NCBI RefSeq assembly: GCF_000003855.2
Contig: NW_003101669.1
Coordinates: 1,120,795 to 1,184,794, forward strand
DNA: 64,000 nt
Direction: 5' to 3'
DNA from: Blastomyces gilchristii SLH14081
Taxonomy: Eukaryota > Ascomycota > Eurotiomycetes > Onygenales > Ajellomycetaceae
Shown: positions 54,829-64,000 of the stretch, in pieces
How positions within the stretch are numbered: the stretch's first letter is position 1
Layout of the letters: every line of letters begins with the position of its first letter
Made by a program: the position numbers and the translations under genes
Notes under the pieces: generated by a model
What the model saw: the letters and a program-made list of their open reading frames with translations, nothing else
The model's database searches: none
What the model was told of the DNA's origin: nothing

Positions 54829-56994
54829 CTAGTAGAACGTTGTGGGTATGCCCAACGCCTCTTCAAACCACTGATCATTACCCAAACCCATCGACTGCAC
54901 CCAGACCATTTGATCTAGATCTGGGATATGGTGACTGTGTGGGCTCGTGTCAGGGTTGGCATTTCGCGTAGGTCCAGGCGTAGCTTCCACGTATTGAGCC
55001 TGAGAAGCCATGTTCCACCGAGCCTCACCCCACACCCGACATCTGGTCAGAAGCTTGGATAAATACTTGAGCAAATGGTCATCGCACTGAAGCTCCTGCT
55101 CCTTGCTGCTCAACTCCAGTTTTTGGAGCAGGCAGTCCATCGTCGATATTGGGTGAACCGTATTCCGCACCGCTTGGTAGTCCCACTCTGGATCCTTGAG
55201 TGTCGATAGGTATTTCAAAAGTGTGATGCTCAGAATCATCTGGGACCAAAAATGAAAGGGCTGGCCAGCAAGTTTCGAGCAAGGGATTTTGTAGAAATCG
55301 TCTAGCCACGACTTGATGTTCTCAACTGACTGCCACAGGCACTCGAGGCTTTCGAAGCCCTGTAAGATCCCGCCGTCACCGTGTCGTCCAGGGATATCAG
55401 GAAGAGGTGAATCGACACTAATGGAATAAGCTAGATGGTTTATATATAGTTCGACATATTGCGCATGTGTATTGAGAATATCTGCAGGTGAAGGTATCAG
55501 CATTTTCGTAGGGGATATGACCTACTCGGTTTATCCGCCGGGTAACAACTTGCCTATTTGGGAAAGATCTGGGGGAAAGGAGGATCTCAGCTCATGCAGC
55601 TGCCTTCGGAGAGTTTTCAGATACAATAAACGAGGCGCTGAGGCGGGAGCAGTAGATGACTCTGAATGAGCAAACTCTGTTTCGGCTAGTTGCCGAACAT
55701 ACTCCGCCTTTTGCTTTAATAGCTGCAGGCGTACTTGAGCGACAAATAACTTATCCGTTGGGCATGAGTCACCCGTTGTGATAGCCCTAAGCGCCTCTTC
55801 CATCTGAGGCGTCCATCGTATGGCATCTTGACGCCCAAGGTGAGATGAAATACTAGGCAGAGTCGAATGTTAGCATTGTTTAATCTTGGTAACAAAGGAA
55901 GGAGGTAAATAATGATGAACAATCAGAAGTTTGCGCACTTAGAACTTAGAATAAAACATGCCAGCATCGCCCGCTGCCTCTCCAATAAGCGGTAGGGCGT
56001 TTCATCGTCCGGGTTCTGACTATTTTCTTCCCTCCGCCCCTGGGTCACGGCCATCATAACTTCCACGTCTATTGAAGATGGCTTGAACAACCGCATACCA
56101 TATACTAAGGAAATGGCGAGCATCATGAGACGGGATATGTGGTCTGCTCTGCCAAGAAACGCGTCGGTGCTCCAGGCGAGGTAGGTCAGTAATCCAAGGA
56201 GTAAGTCGATATTTGACTGGACTTTAAGCAAAGCAGATGTGAACAGGAGACGCTTCAGCTTCTCAACTTGAACAAGTCTTTCCCGTGTCGAGAAAGTGGT
56301 TACGGTGTGGATGGCTTGGAATAAGAAAGGCCTGTTTTGGCGCAGATAACCGCTAGTTATGTCAGGGTTAAGGTTGATGAAAGGGAAATATGGTAGCATT
56401 CGGGACCGAAAGAAATTGAGGCGGTCGTCTGCTTGATATTGTGATGGGGTAGAAGGGGGTAGAGAATAAGGATGCGACAGAAAAAGCTGATTTGGATGAG
56501 GTGATGTTGGGGCAATCGAGCCACTCCCAGATGACGACCCCTCACTGAAGGATAGGCTAGTGTTCGCGCTGTTAACAAGTGTGCTATTCGAAAAAGGAGT
56601 AGATGGCAAAATGGTGTCTGCGCTGAAGGGCTGAAAGGGCTGAAAGACGTTGACTGACGCTCCAGGCGCCCCTGGGGATCCGACAAAAGACTGCATCGCA
56701 GATAACAAGCTCTCCATTTTGTCCTCCAGCCTAGCGATCCGCGTTTCAGACTCTTCAGCTACTTGAGCATTCCGCTTGCGAACCGACTCTGAAGGCTGGC
56801 ATGTTTTCTTAAGACGAACACATCTGAGAAATAATTAGTCGAGTGTCATGTATCAACAGGCCTGTGTCATGACTTGACCTTTCGCAATCTTCACCAACCG
56901 AGGGGCGCACGCAGCGGCACTTTGCCCTGTAGCACTGCGTGCAAGCTTGGCCATAGTTACTGTGGGCTGCTGGCCTTGCTCTCGATCTCTCCAT
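54829..56994 (-). CDS. Zn(II)2Cys6 transcription factor with a GC-AG intron
   Basis: Exons: complement(join(54829..55481, 55554..55852, 55939..56823, 56879..56994)), 650 aa. The zinc cluster is split by intron 1: Cys 18, 21 and 28 plus 37 in exon 1, and 40 and 47 at the start of exon 2 (CVRLKKTC), with one extra Cys at 26. A coiled coil (EESETRIARLEDKMESLL) follows. The central regulatory domain includes SGYLRQNRPFLFQAIHTV, LLGLLTYLAWSTDAFLGRA and RLMMLAISLVYGMRL, typical of the fungal TF middle-homology region. The exon 3-4 join works only with a GC donor (ATAG then GCAAGT) and gives SQIDILNTHAQYVELYINHL. Divergent from the dehydrogenase at 58164. Confidence 0.85.
55482..55553 (-). other. 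GC-AG intron
   Basis: Reading the minus strand, the donor is AG|GCAAGT and the acceptor is CCTGCAG, 72 bases. Alternative GT donors nearby (GTTGTT, GTTACC) leave the wrong phase for the next exon. GC-AG introns with this extended donor are a known minor class of U2 introns. Confidence 0.7.
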
Positions 56995-58163
56995 AGCATT
57001 CACTTTGTAGGGCAACCTGTGCTAGAAGATTTGGATACCGTAGCTCAAGCTACGTAGGGGTGAGTAGGTTGAGTACACAGCCAACAACCACTAAATCCAA
57101 AAAGAAAAAAAGAAAAAAAGTAGCCCTTTTGCAGCTAAACGCTTCTTGTACACCTCCCTCGATCTGATCCCTCGATCTGAGATAGGGGGTTGAGTGACGG
57201 GTACATGGAAAAGTTATTCAGAATTGATCAAAAACTTAGGAAATGAGATCAAGCCCCCAACCCAAAGCTTCTTCTTGCTTCTTGCGTCGGTTCAGGGTCG
57301 AACTCAGACTAGCTGTCAATCCTTAGCATGATATATCAAAGCGATTGGGCCAAAAGAATCAATTCTCCGGGTTTGGTGGGTTTGGTGGCTCGCAATGGCT
57401 TCTAAAACGCTCTGCTCCCTCTCTTTCTGTGGTCAGTCCACACAGCAAGACATCCCGCCGGGACCTCCTCCGCCGCTGGTTGAACGGGATTCGACTCCGA
57501 AGTCCGACTGCGCGGTGGTCAGATGCCAAGGCTGCCCTAACGTCGTACTATTTATTTAGGTAGTTAATCCATACTCGCAGCTTAAAAATTTGGACAAGAA
57601 ACTTGGTAATCGAAATTGTTGATCCCACAAGGGAACGACTAAATGTATCATACCAAATTAACAGAGGGAGAATACCATCTCCTGAGGCCTTGGACGGCTT
57701 AGAATCTATTAGATGCATGGAAACATTGCCCCTGTGAAAGCACCTCCTTTCTTTGTAAAAGTTGAACCATAACGACTCCAGATCCCCTGGATCGAGCCCA
57801 GGATCCAGCGACGCATTCGCACCGTCTAATACACCCTAGGAAACAAATCCTAGATGGCGGAATGCCGCAACCGGAATCCGACCCTGTGGCATTGCGGTGC
57901 CAACAGGCCGGAGGCGTGGTTGCCGCGCAAGGCTATCTCTACATGTCCCTGCTGAGAGCATTAAGCTCCTGAGCTGGCATAAACATCAGGTCCATACATA
58001 TAACCCCGCTCATGTCTGCAGCGGTTTTAGTTCTGCAGCGACTTTCCATTCTTGCTTAGGGTATAGCCTATACCCATCTCGAGCCGTCCTTTAAGCCTAA
58101 ACAATTGCGCAACTATTCTGGCGTCTCCCGTTGGCACATCACACTCTCCTCTCTTCCGCAGCA
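56995..58163. other. Divergent promoter region, regulator / dehydrogenase
   Basis: About 1.2 kb between starts. CTCGATCTGA is repeated at about 57159 and 57171. CTGGATCGAGCCCAGGATCCAG near 57788 is an imperfect palindrome. No gene recognised. Confidence 0.45.
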
Positions 58164-59309
58164 ATGGCTCCAAGGAATCAGGCGGCCTGGATTCCCGCCA
58201 AAAAGGCACGGCCGTTCAAAGTCGGCGATGCACCGTATACACCTGCAGGCCCGGGCCAGGTGGTCGTCAAGAATACCGCCGTGGCCATTAATCCTTTCGA
58301 CTGGGTGTTACAATTTATAGGTCCAGCACTGGCTGGCTATATCAAATATCCTTTCATATTTGGCACCGACGTTGCCGGTGAAGTGGTCGAGGTTGGACCC
58401 GATGTGGATCGTTTCCGTGTGGGCGATAGAGTTCTCGGAAGCGCGACGGCCATAGCCAAGCAGGTCAACAGGCCGGCTGAGGGAGGCTTCCAGCTCTACA
58501 CGGTGATGCGGCAGCACATGATAGCGCCAACCCCCTCCCATATCACCGACAAACAGGCTTGTGTTTTGGGGCTGGCTTTTGGAACTGCGGCCTTCAGACT
58601 CTTCAGCCAGAACTACCTAGGACTCGACATGCCTAGGATCCCGGCACCGACTAGTGTTATGGGCATGTCAGGCAAGCTTCGCACTGTTATCATCACCGGT
58701 GGCGCGTCGAGCGTTGGGAGTAACGCCACTCAGCTTGCCATATCCGCTGGCTACCAAGTTCTGTCGACATCATCTCCCAAGAACTTCGACTATGTCAAGA
58801 GCTTGGGCGCCACTCAGGTCTTTGACTACAAAAGCAAAGCATTAGTCAACGACCTCCTCACCGCCCTCAGGGGCCGCGAGCTAGTTGGCGCCTTCACCAT
58901 CGGCCACGGTGCCGTCGAGGCATGCACCGCCGTTATGAGGAAGCATGATCCCAAACTGACTAGAAAGTTCATCGCCGTGGCCGGCGCCATCATACCTGCT
59001 GACAAACTTACGACTTTTGTTAGCAAGGGCACGTACCTCATGGGCATGATGGGCACTGCGATCAAGTCGAGTGGGACGCGCATCAGGATAGGGGTCGAAG
59101 CTAAATTCATCCTGGTCAATGACCTTATTGAGCCTACCAGCGTCGTGTCGCGACTCTATATGGACTTCCTGCCGCAGGCGCTTGAGAGCCACCAGTTTGT
59201 GCCCGCCCCTCCCCCGCACGTTGTGGGCCAGGGGCTAGATAAGATTCAAGAGGCCCTGGATCTCCAACGAAAGGATGTGTCAAGAAAGAAGCTTGTTGTG
59301 ACTCTGTAG
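58164..59309 (+). CDS. Medium-chain dehydrogenase/reductase, CipB-like
   Basis: A single exon of 382 aa from the ATG at 58164; an in-frame non-ATG extension to 58131 is possible but unlikely. The N-terminal GroES-like fold has VAINPFDWVLQFIG, YPFIFGTDVAGEVVEVG and FRVGDRVLG. The NADPH-binding Rossmann fold has VIITGGASSVGSNATQLA. It lacks the Cys ligands of zinc alcohol dehydrogenases in the catalytic position, so it resembles quinone/enoyl reductases of fungi (CipB and ToxD-like). Substrate cannot be told from sequence. Neighbours are a Zn2Cys6 regulator (divergent) and an MFS exporter (convergent), suggesting a small detoxification or metabolite locus. Confidence 0.88.
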   Translation: MAPRNQAAWIPAKKARPFKVGDAPYTPAGPGQVVVKNTAVAINPFDWVLQFIGPALAGYIKYPFIFGTDVAGEVVEVGPDVDRFRVGDRVLGSATAIAKQVNRPAEGGFQLYTVMRQHMIAPTPSHITDKQACVLGLAFGTAAFRLFSQNYLGLDMPRIPAPTSVMGMSGKLRTVIITGGASSVGSNATQLAISAGYQVLSTSSPKNFDYVKSLGATQVFDYKSKALVNDLLTALRGRELVGAFTIGHGAVEACTAVMRKHDPKLTRKFIAVAGAIIPADKLTTFVSKGTYLMGMMGTAIKSSGTRIRIGVEAKFILVNDLIEPTSVVSRLYMDFLPQALESHQFVPAPPPHVVGQGLDKIQEALDLQRKDVSRKKLVVTL

Positions 59310-59939
59310 TTGGAAGGGACATTAGAATCGAGGTTGGAAACTAGAAATAGGGTTTTATTAATTTTAGGGGAGGACAAGGGATTTCGAATTTTTGTAGTTA
59401 TGCAATATACCCTTATTTCCCCGCTTCTTTTCTGGATAGCTCTGTACATATTTTGTTGCAGTCACTGGTCCCACGACCAAAATTCTCCAATTTAATGTGT
59501 CTGTTAAAGTGCGTGCAAGGACGTGGAGAGCGAGCCGGAATTGCACATGTTGGTTGACCTTCATAAGGGGAGCCACCTTGCGTGAGGTTGTTGGGAGAAT
59601 AACCAATGAACCGACTCATCATGTCAGTAATTCTGTTCTCTGCCAGGCGAATTTTATCGCCCATTCAACATCCAACAAGTAGCGACTGAGTGACAATAAT
59701 TGACCAAAACGATAATATTAAAAGGTTCTATGAATTATCCAACCAACTTCATTTCCTGAATAGGGCCAATTTCCCAATAAATTACAAGGACAGTAAAACT
59801 GATCTTGGGCACGCCGGGACGGAAATCGATGTTACCGAAAGTAATATACTAGGGACGTTAGCGATACGACCCCAGCAGTCGGAGGCTATGTGAAAAGGAA
59901 TGACTGCAGCATGCTATGATCCCTTGTTGGCCAATTATC
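59310..59939. other. Convergent intergenic region
   Basis: 3' flanks of the dehydrogenase and the transporter. No gene recognised. Confidence 0.5.
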
Positions 59940-62031
59940 CTACTTATCGTCTCCTGCCGGCTCTTGCTTATCACCACCAGAAGTCTCGCTGCTAATAATA
60001 GCTTGGAGGTCCTTGACCTTGCGAATATCCTTCCACCCCAGTCCCGGAGAAAACACTATAACGGCAATACTAACAGCAATACCAAGGTACATGACGCGGT
60101 CGACGCTTTTAGCATACGCTGCGAGCACAGCAGTTAGCTGGGAGCCAGACACCAGGTCACGGATGGAGCGGACCCCAGCCGCGACTATGACATCTGGCGC
60201 ACGGCCGACTTGTGCAACGCGCTGCTGGAGTTGTTGACGAAGGCTGTTGCTGAAAATGGCGTTTGCTGCGATCAGAGAGGTGGAAGCGCCGATGCTTTGC
60301 CAAAAGATGATAATAGCCATGGCTTGGGAGATCTGCTCTGCGGGCACGAGATTTTGTATAGCGATGTAGGGCTAGCGAGGTTGGAAGACGCGAATTAGCG
60401 GACGCCGGACACATTTAATTTACCAGAGACTATTGAAACTTACAGCTGTTGTCGTGCAACCACTTGCAACGCCGTAGAGAATTTGGTACCAAATCCACTT
60501 TGCAGCTGGGGTCGTGGGACTAAGTGTTGACAAGAGGCCATAACCAATAGCTGATATCGCACCTCCCGCAAGAAGAAATGGAAGATAGTAGCCCATAACG
60601 GAGACTTTGAAATATCGACGTTAGTCAGTGAGTAATAGAAAATGAGTGAAGGAACCACGAGCGGAAATACCTACTCAGAACGCCTGAGATGAGAGTAAAT
60701 AGGACCAAACCGAGAGTGATTGGGAGCATGTGCACCCCGCTCATGAATGGCGAGTCATTGAGAATCGCCTGAAAGTAGATTGCGATATAGAAATCAGCCA
60801 CTAAAACGCTGGACAGGGTGAAGAACATCGTCATCGCAGCCGACCAAATGACTTTGTGTTTGAGCATAGCAAACGGGACCATGGCCTCGTCTCCCTGCCG
60901 ACGCTCCCAGAGCACAAAGAGGCCGAAAGTGACGGCGCCGCCAACTAGCAAGCCAATCACAACTGAGCTGTTCCAGGGATGTCGATTCCCACCAAACTGG
61001 AGGCCCAAGAGAAACATCACGACCGCAGGACAAATGAGCATAAATCCCGGGAGGTCTAACGACTTGATGGCGGTGCTAAGAATCTCTCGGGGAGCGCTTT
61101 TCTGTTTCCGTTCGGGAATCGTGTTAAAAAGAAGGAATCCGCCGACAATAACACCTAAGGGAAGGTTTATATAAAAGCCTGACACAGTAAAAGGTCAGCA
61201 TGGGGTGAGCTTCAAAGCAGGAGATTAGGCAACGCACACCACCGCCACGACACATTCGTGGTAAGAGCCCCTCCGATGATTGGCCCCGTTGCAAGGCCTA
61301 GCTGGCCCATGCCCATGTTGACCCCCATGAAAAGAGCTTGTTTCCTTGTCGGGAGGACGGCAGAAATGGTTGTCAAAGCGCCGTTGGCCACTCCAGCAGA
61401 CCCTACACCTGCAATAGCGCGGCCAATGATGAACATGGGTGATGACTGAGCCGCTGCACATATGGCAGAGCCAACCTCGAAGACAAAAAAGAACGCAAGG
61501 AAAGTCCACTACACGATTATCTTGTTAGAATTTGGTTCAGTGCACGTGCGCGAGGAATTGGCCGTAGACAAACGCATACCTTTATGGGAAACTGGCTATA
61601 AATCTTGCCGCTCAACGGCTGGAACGCTGCGCTTCCAAGCTGGTAAGCGCCGCCATACCTAGGCAGGATAGTCAGCTCCTCGTAGAGATAGATAGCTGCG
61701 GTGACGAGCTCAACGTGTACATATGTACTTACCAACCGACGTCCACTAGTGAGTCAAAGTCGGAGGTTATGGCTGGAGTGGCCGTGGAGATGACGGCAAG
61801 ATCAAGGAAGAATAGAAAATAGGCCAGTGTAACTGATGTGAGGATAAGTGTGAGGGCGAATTTGTGGGCATACTCGTACTTGAGCTCTGCATCATCGCTA
61901 GAGATGCTTTTCTCGGTGCCATCGTTCTTCTGCACTGAGCTATCCTGCCAAGACTTGGATGAGCTTATTGGAGGCCCATCCAAAATGTGAGAACTTGTCT
62001 CCGCCATTTTCAAGACGTGACTTTTGTCCAA
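59940..62031 (-). CDS. MFS drug/metabolite exporter, DHA2 (14-helix) type
   Basis: A plasma-membrane proton-coupled exporter. Six exons: complement(join(59940..60371, 60444..60604, 60675..61178, 61238..61508, 61580..61658, 61733..62031)), 581 aa, or 573 aa if translation starts at the second Met (62007). The first helix is [20 protein letters not shown]; then [51 protein letters not shown] and [13 protein letters not shown], which is a hallmark of fungal 14-helix exporters. Junctions recover family motifs exactly (WRWC/FYINLP split by intron 3). Introns are 59-74 bases, with donors GTAAGT, GTATGC, GTGCGT, GTAGGT and GTAAGT. Related pumps export secondary metabolites, azoles or other xenobiotics; substrate unknown. 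Confidence 0.9.
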
Positions 62032-64000
62032 GTGCTGTGGCTGAAGAACTTGTGGTGCAACTAGAATGATACCGCAATAGTCACCGGATCATGACAAAAA
62101 TATATAAAAGAATGGCATTCCATTTTTGCTGATAAATGCTTACATCTATAATGTAGAGCGTCGGTATATGATTCCGAAATCCGATCTCAACCTAGACTCA
62201 GCTGCAGCATTGGGTTTCCGGTATAACACCTTTTGTTCAGCTCTTGGTCACATTTATAAGCCATACTGGACCCATACTGGAGGGAATAATGAACCGGAGA
62301 GTGGGCCGGAGAGCGCTCTCTAAACCCGAACTTGCTTACTCCTGGAGCAGAGCAGAAGAAGCGATAATCTTCATTAAAGGAGATTTCGGAATGACAGCGA
62401 TCGTGGACTTGAAAGAAGCGGTATCAACGGGGAAGTCGCCATTGCCTTCGCCTTCGTTGGCAGTTTGCACGGCAGTGCATGGAGAGCGCCCACTCGAGTT
62501 TCTGGTCTGAGATGCATAGAAGAGAGCGCTATGAACGGAGGTCGCTCCTAGGACGGGGGTTCACCTTCAAACCAAGCAAGCGCTCAATAGTAGAGCAGCT
62601 GGCTGCTCCCAGAAGCTCAGAAAGAAACCATGGCCCACTAGATCTATCTGTGGAGGATTTACTCATCGAGCTGCCTGCCTGTTCACTGCTCAGTTGCCCA
62701 AATGCCCTAAGGCACAATGTGGTTTAAAAAAAAAAAAAATTCAGATTGCTGGCGACGACAATACCTGCCTTCCCAAAGAAGAGGAATAATGTGGCATAAT
62801 GCCTTATTCTAGGCACAACCAACGCACTCGGGAATGTCAAGTGCCACACCCAAATAGCATATACGGAGCGTGATTCCTGAACGGTGTTGTTCTTCCTGGT
62901 TTGCACATGCCAGGATGGTCTGAACCACCATCACGATATGCATTTAGTCAATCAAAGCAACCATCTTGGCCTCCACACCTGAATCCTATATAAAATCCAA
63001 TGAGGCAACTGAAGCCAGCCAGCCGGCGCATCATGTAAATTGCACCCCATCCATTGAGAGGCCGAGCTTAAAGGTCCGTCATTCAGACGCCGTACGAGAG
63101 AACGTGGTGGTCCACATTGAATACGTTATTGGAGAACGAACTGCTGGAGCATTGAAGTTGGGCTATTCTCCGGAACAACGATAATCCGCGGTTGGCTTAA
63201 CGACATTTGGCATGGCAAATCGACGGACGGACACAACAACTATCCGATGAAGACATTAAATTTCATTGAATGAGAATTGCCGGTAAGGAATGCTGTTTGT
63301 GTCCTGGTATGAAACCAGTCTTGATCTCACTAAGACTACTACTAATTGGTTAAATGACTGGTCGTTGCTGCGCTTGGTACAGACGCAGTACGTATGCACT
63401 GCACTGTATTTGCGACTTGGCTGTCAAAAGAAAGAGCTCATATTGAAATGACTATTTTAGAAATGATGGCCTATGTGAGATATAAGTTCTACTCCACACA
63501 TGAAAGAAATATGTTGTTTCAGGCAGTATTGATCAGGCATATAGGGATCGTCTTCGTGCGCAAGGGTCGAGCATCATCGCGTATCTATCCATAGCCCATG
63601 TGATCGTACCCCCGGAAAAGAAATGGAATCTGAATATCTGATGAGTCAAACAATGCCAAACCATGGGATAGAATGAATGCTATACAATGAATTCATCAGT
63701 CGGTGCCAATTTAACGAAGGGGACGTTGGACGCTAGACACTAGAAGGTAGCGCGCAGAAGATTGAAAAACCAGATGCTGCCCGAAGGCGTTTGCAAGTCG
63801 ATCATCTCCGAACTTCTCACGCGCTGGTATTGCTCCCTTGGTGACGTGACATGGTACATGCATCAAAGAGCATGATCAAGCTTTGTTTATGGAGACAATT
63901 GCATTGTTTGGTTAGCTGCCGGAAAACAGCTCTTCGACCTGGAGAAGCCATAGATCACATAACCAGCCGTTGGTGAGGCTTGCGTGAAGACTAATAATAA
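62032..64000. other. No gene recognised
   Basis: The first few hundred bases are the transporter promoter. An A13 tract lies at about 62727-62739. Open frames near 62244-62727 and 62966-63184 have no recognisable motif and I do not call them genes. Confidence 0.4.

Noticed and set aside
57780..57815. Imperfect palindrome near CTGGATCGAGCCCAGGATCCAG as an operator or hairpin
   Set aside because: Single occurrence, no conserved context; chance palindromes of this quality are expected in a window this size.
62244..62727. Overlapping frames in the last 2 kb, as possible genes
   Set aside because: Short, no motif, no splice context that joins them into a longer protein.
1..64000. CRISPR arrays, bacterial operons, ribosome-binding sites, riboswitches
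   Set aside because: Spliced eukaryotic genes throughout; no regularly spaced identical repeats and no prokaryotic signals.

Overview
This is a window of a filamentous ascomycete nuclear genome (Pezizomycotina; I infer Eurotiomycetes, possibly Onygenales, from the feel of the proteins rather than from any search). The evidence is short spliceosomal introns of about 55-195 bases with GTNNGN donors and CTAAC/CTGAC-like branch sites, dispersed single 5S rRNA genes with an upstream TATA box, two Zn(II)2Cys6 transcription factors, and a fungal gene set (PMT1-type mannosyltransferase, ERF2, SEC2, VMA22, ASH1-type SET protein). Most genes are spliced, so I rebuilt exon joins by hand; every join reported for a gene called intact keeps frame.

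Layout. 0-3 kb: three 5S rRNA genes interleaved with fragments of an LTR (Copia-like) retrotransposon carrying a broken gag. 3.0-4.4 kb: a secretory lipase gene with a ruined 5' half. 6.5-23.8 kb: a housekeeping block with SEC2 (+), splicing factor SF3A1/PRP21 (-), PMT1-type O-mannosyltransferase (+), a small mitochondrial membrane protein (-), the ERF2 palmitoyltransferase (+) and an ASH1-type histone methyltransferase (+). 24.6-37.8 kb: a Zn2Cys6 regulator (+), glycerol kinase (-), aquaglyceroporin (+) and mitochondrial glycerol-3-phosphate dehydrogenase (+). 38.6-48.4 kb: an acidic disordered protein (-), ISD11 (-, four small exons), VMA22 (+), an unidentified fragmented gene (-) and a disordered protein (-). 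48.4-51.7 kb: a repeat-bearing gap with a tRNA-like element and a 67-base terminal-inverted-repeat element. 51.7-62 kb: a type II membrane protein with an EGF-like module (+), then a Zn2Cys6 regulator (-), a medium-chain dehydrogenase (+) and a DHA2-type MFS exporter (-). I recognise no gene in the last 2 kb.

How the genes fit together. The clearest functional grouping is glycerol use: uptake (aquaglyceroporin), phosphorylation (glycerol kinase) and oxidation to dihydroxyacetone phosphate (FAD glycerol-3-phosphate dehydrogenase) are all within about 10 kb, with glycerol kinase and the channel sharing a divergent promoter and a Zn2Cys6 gene next door. A second, looser grouping (regulator, oxidoreductase, exporter) at 54.8-62 kb looks like a small detoxification or efflux locus. 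The other genes are unrelated housekeeping functions.
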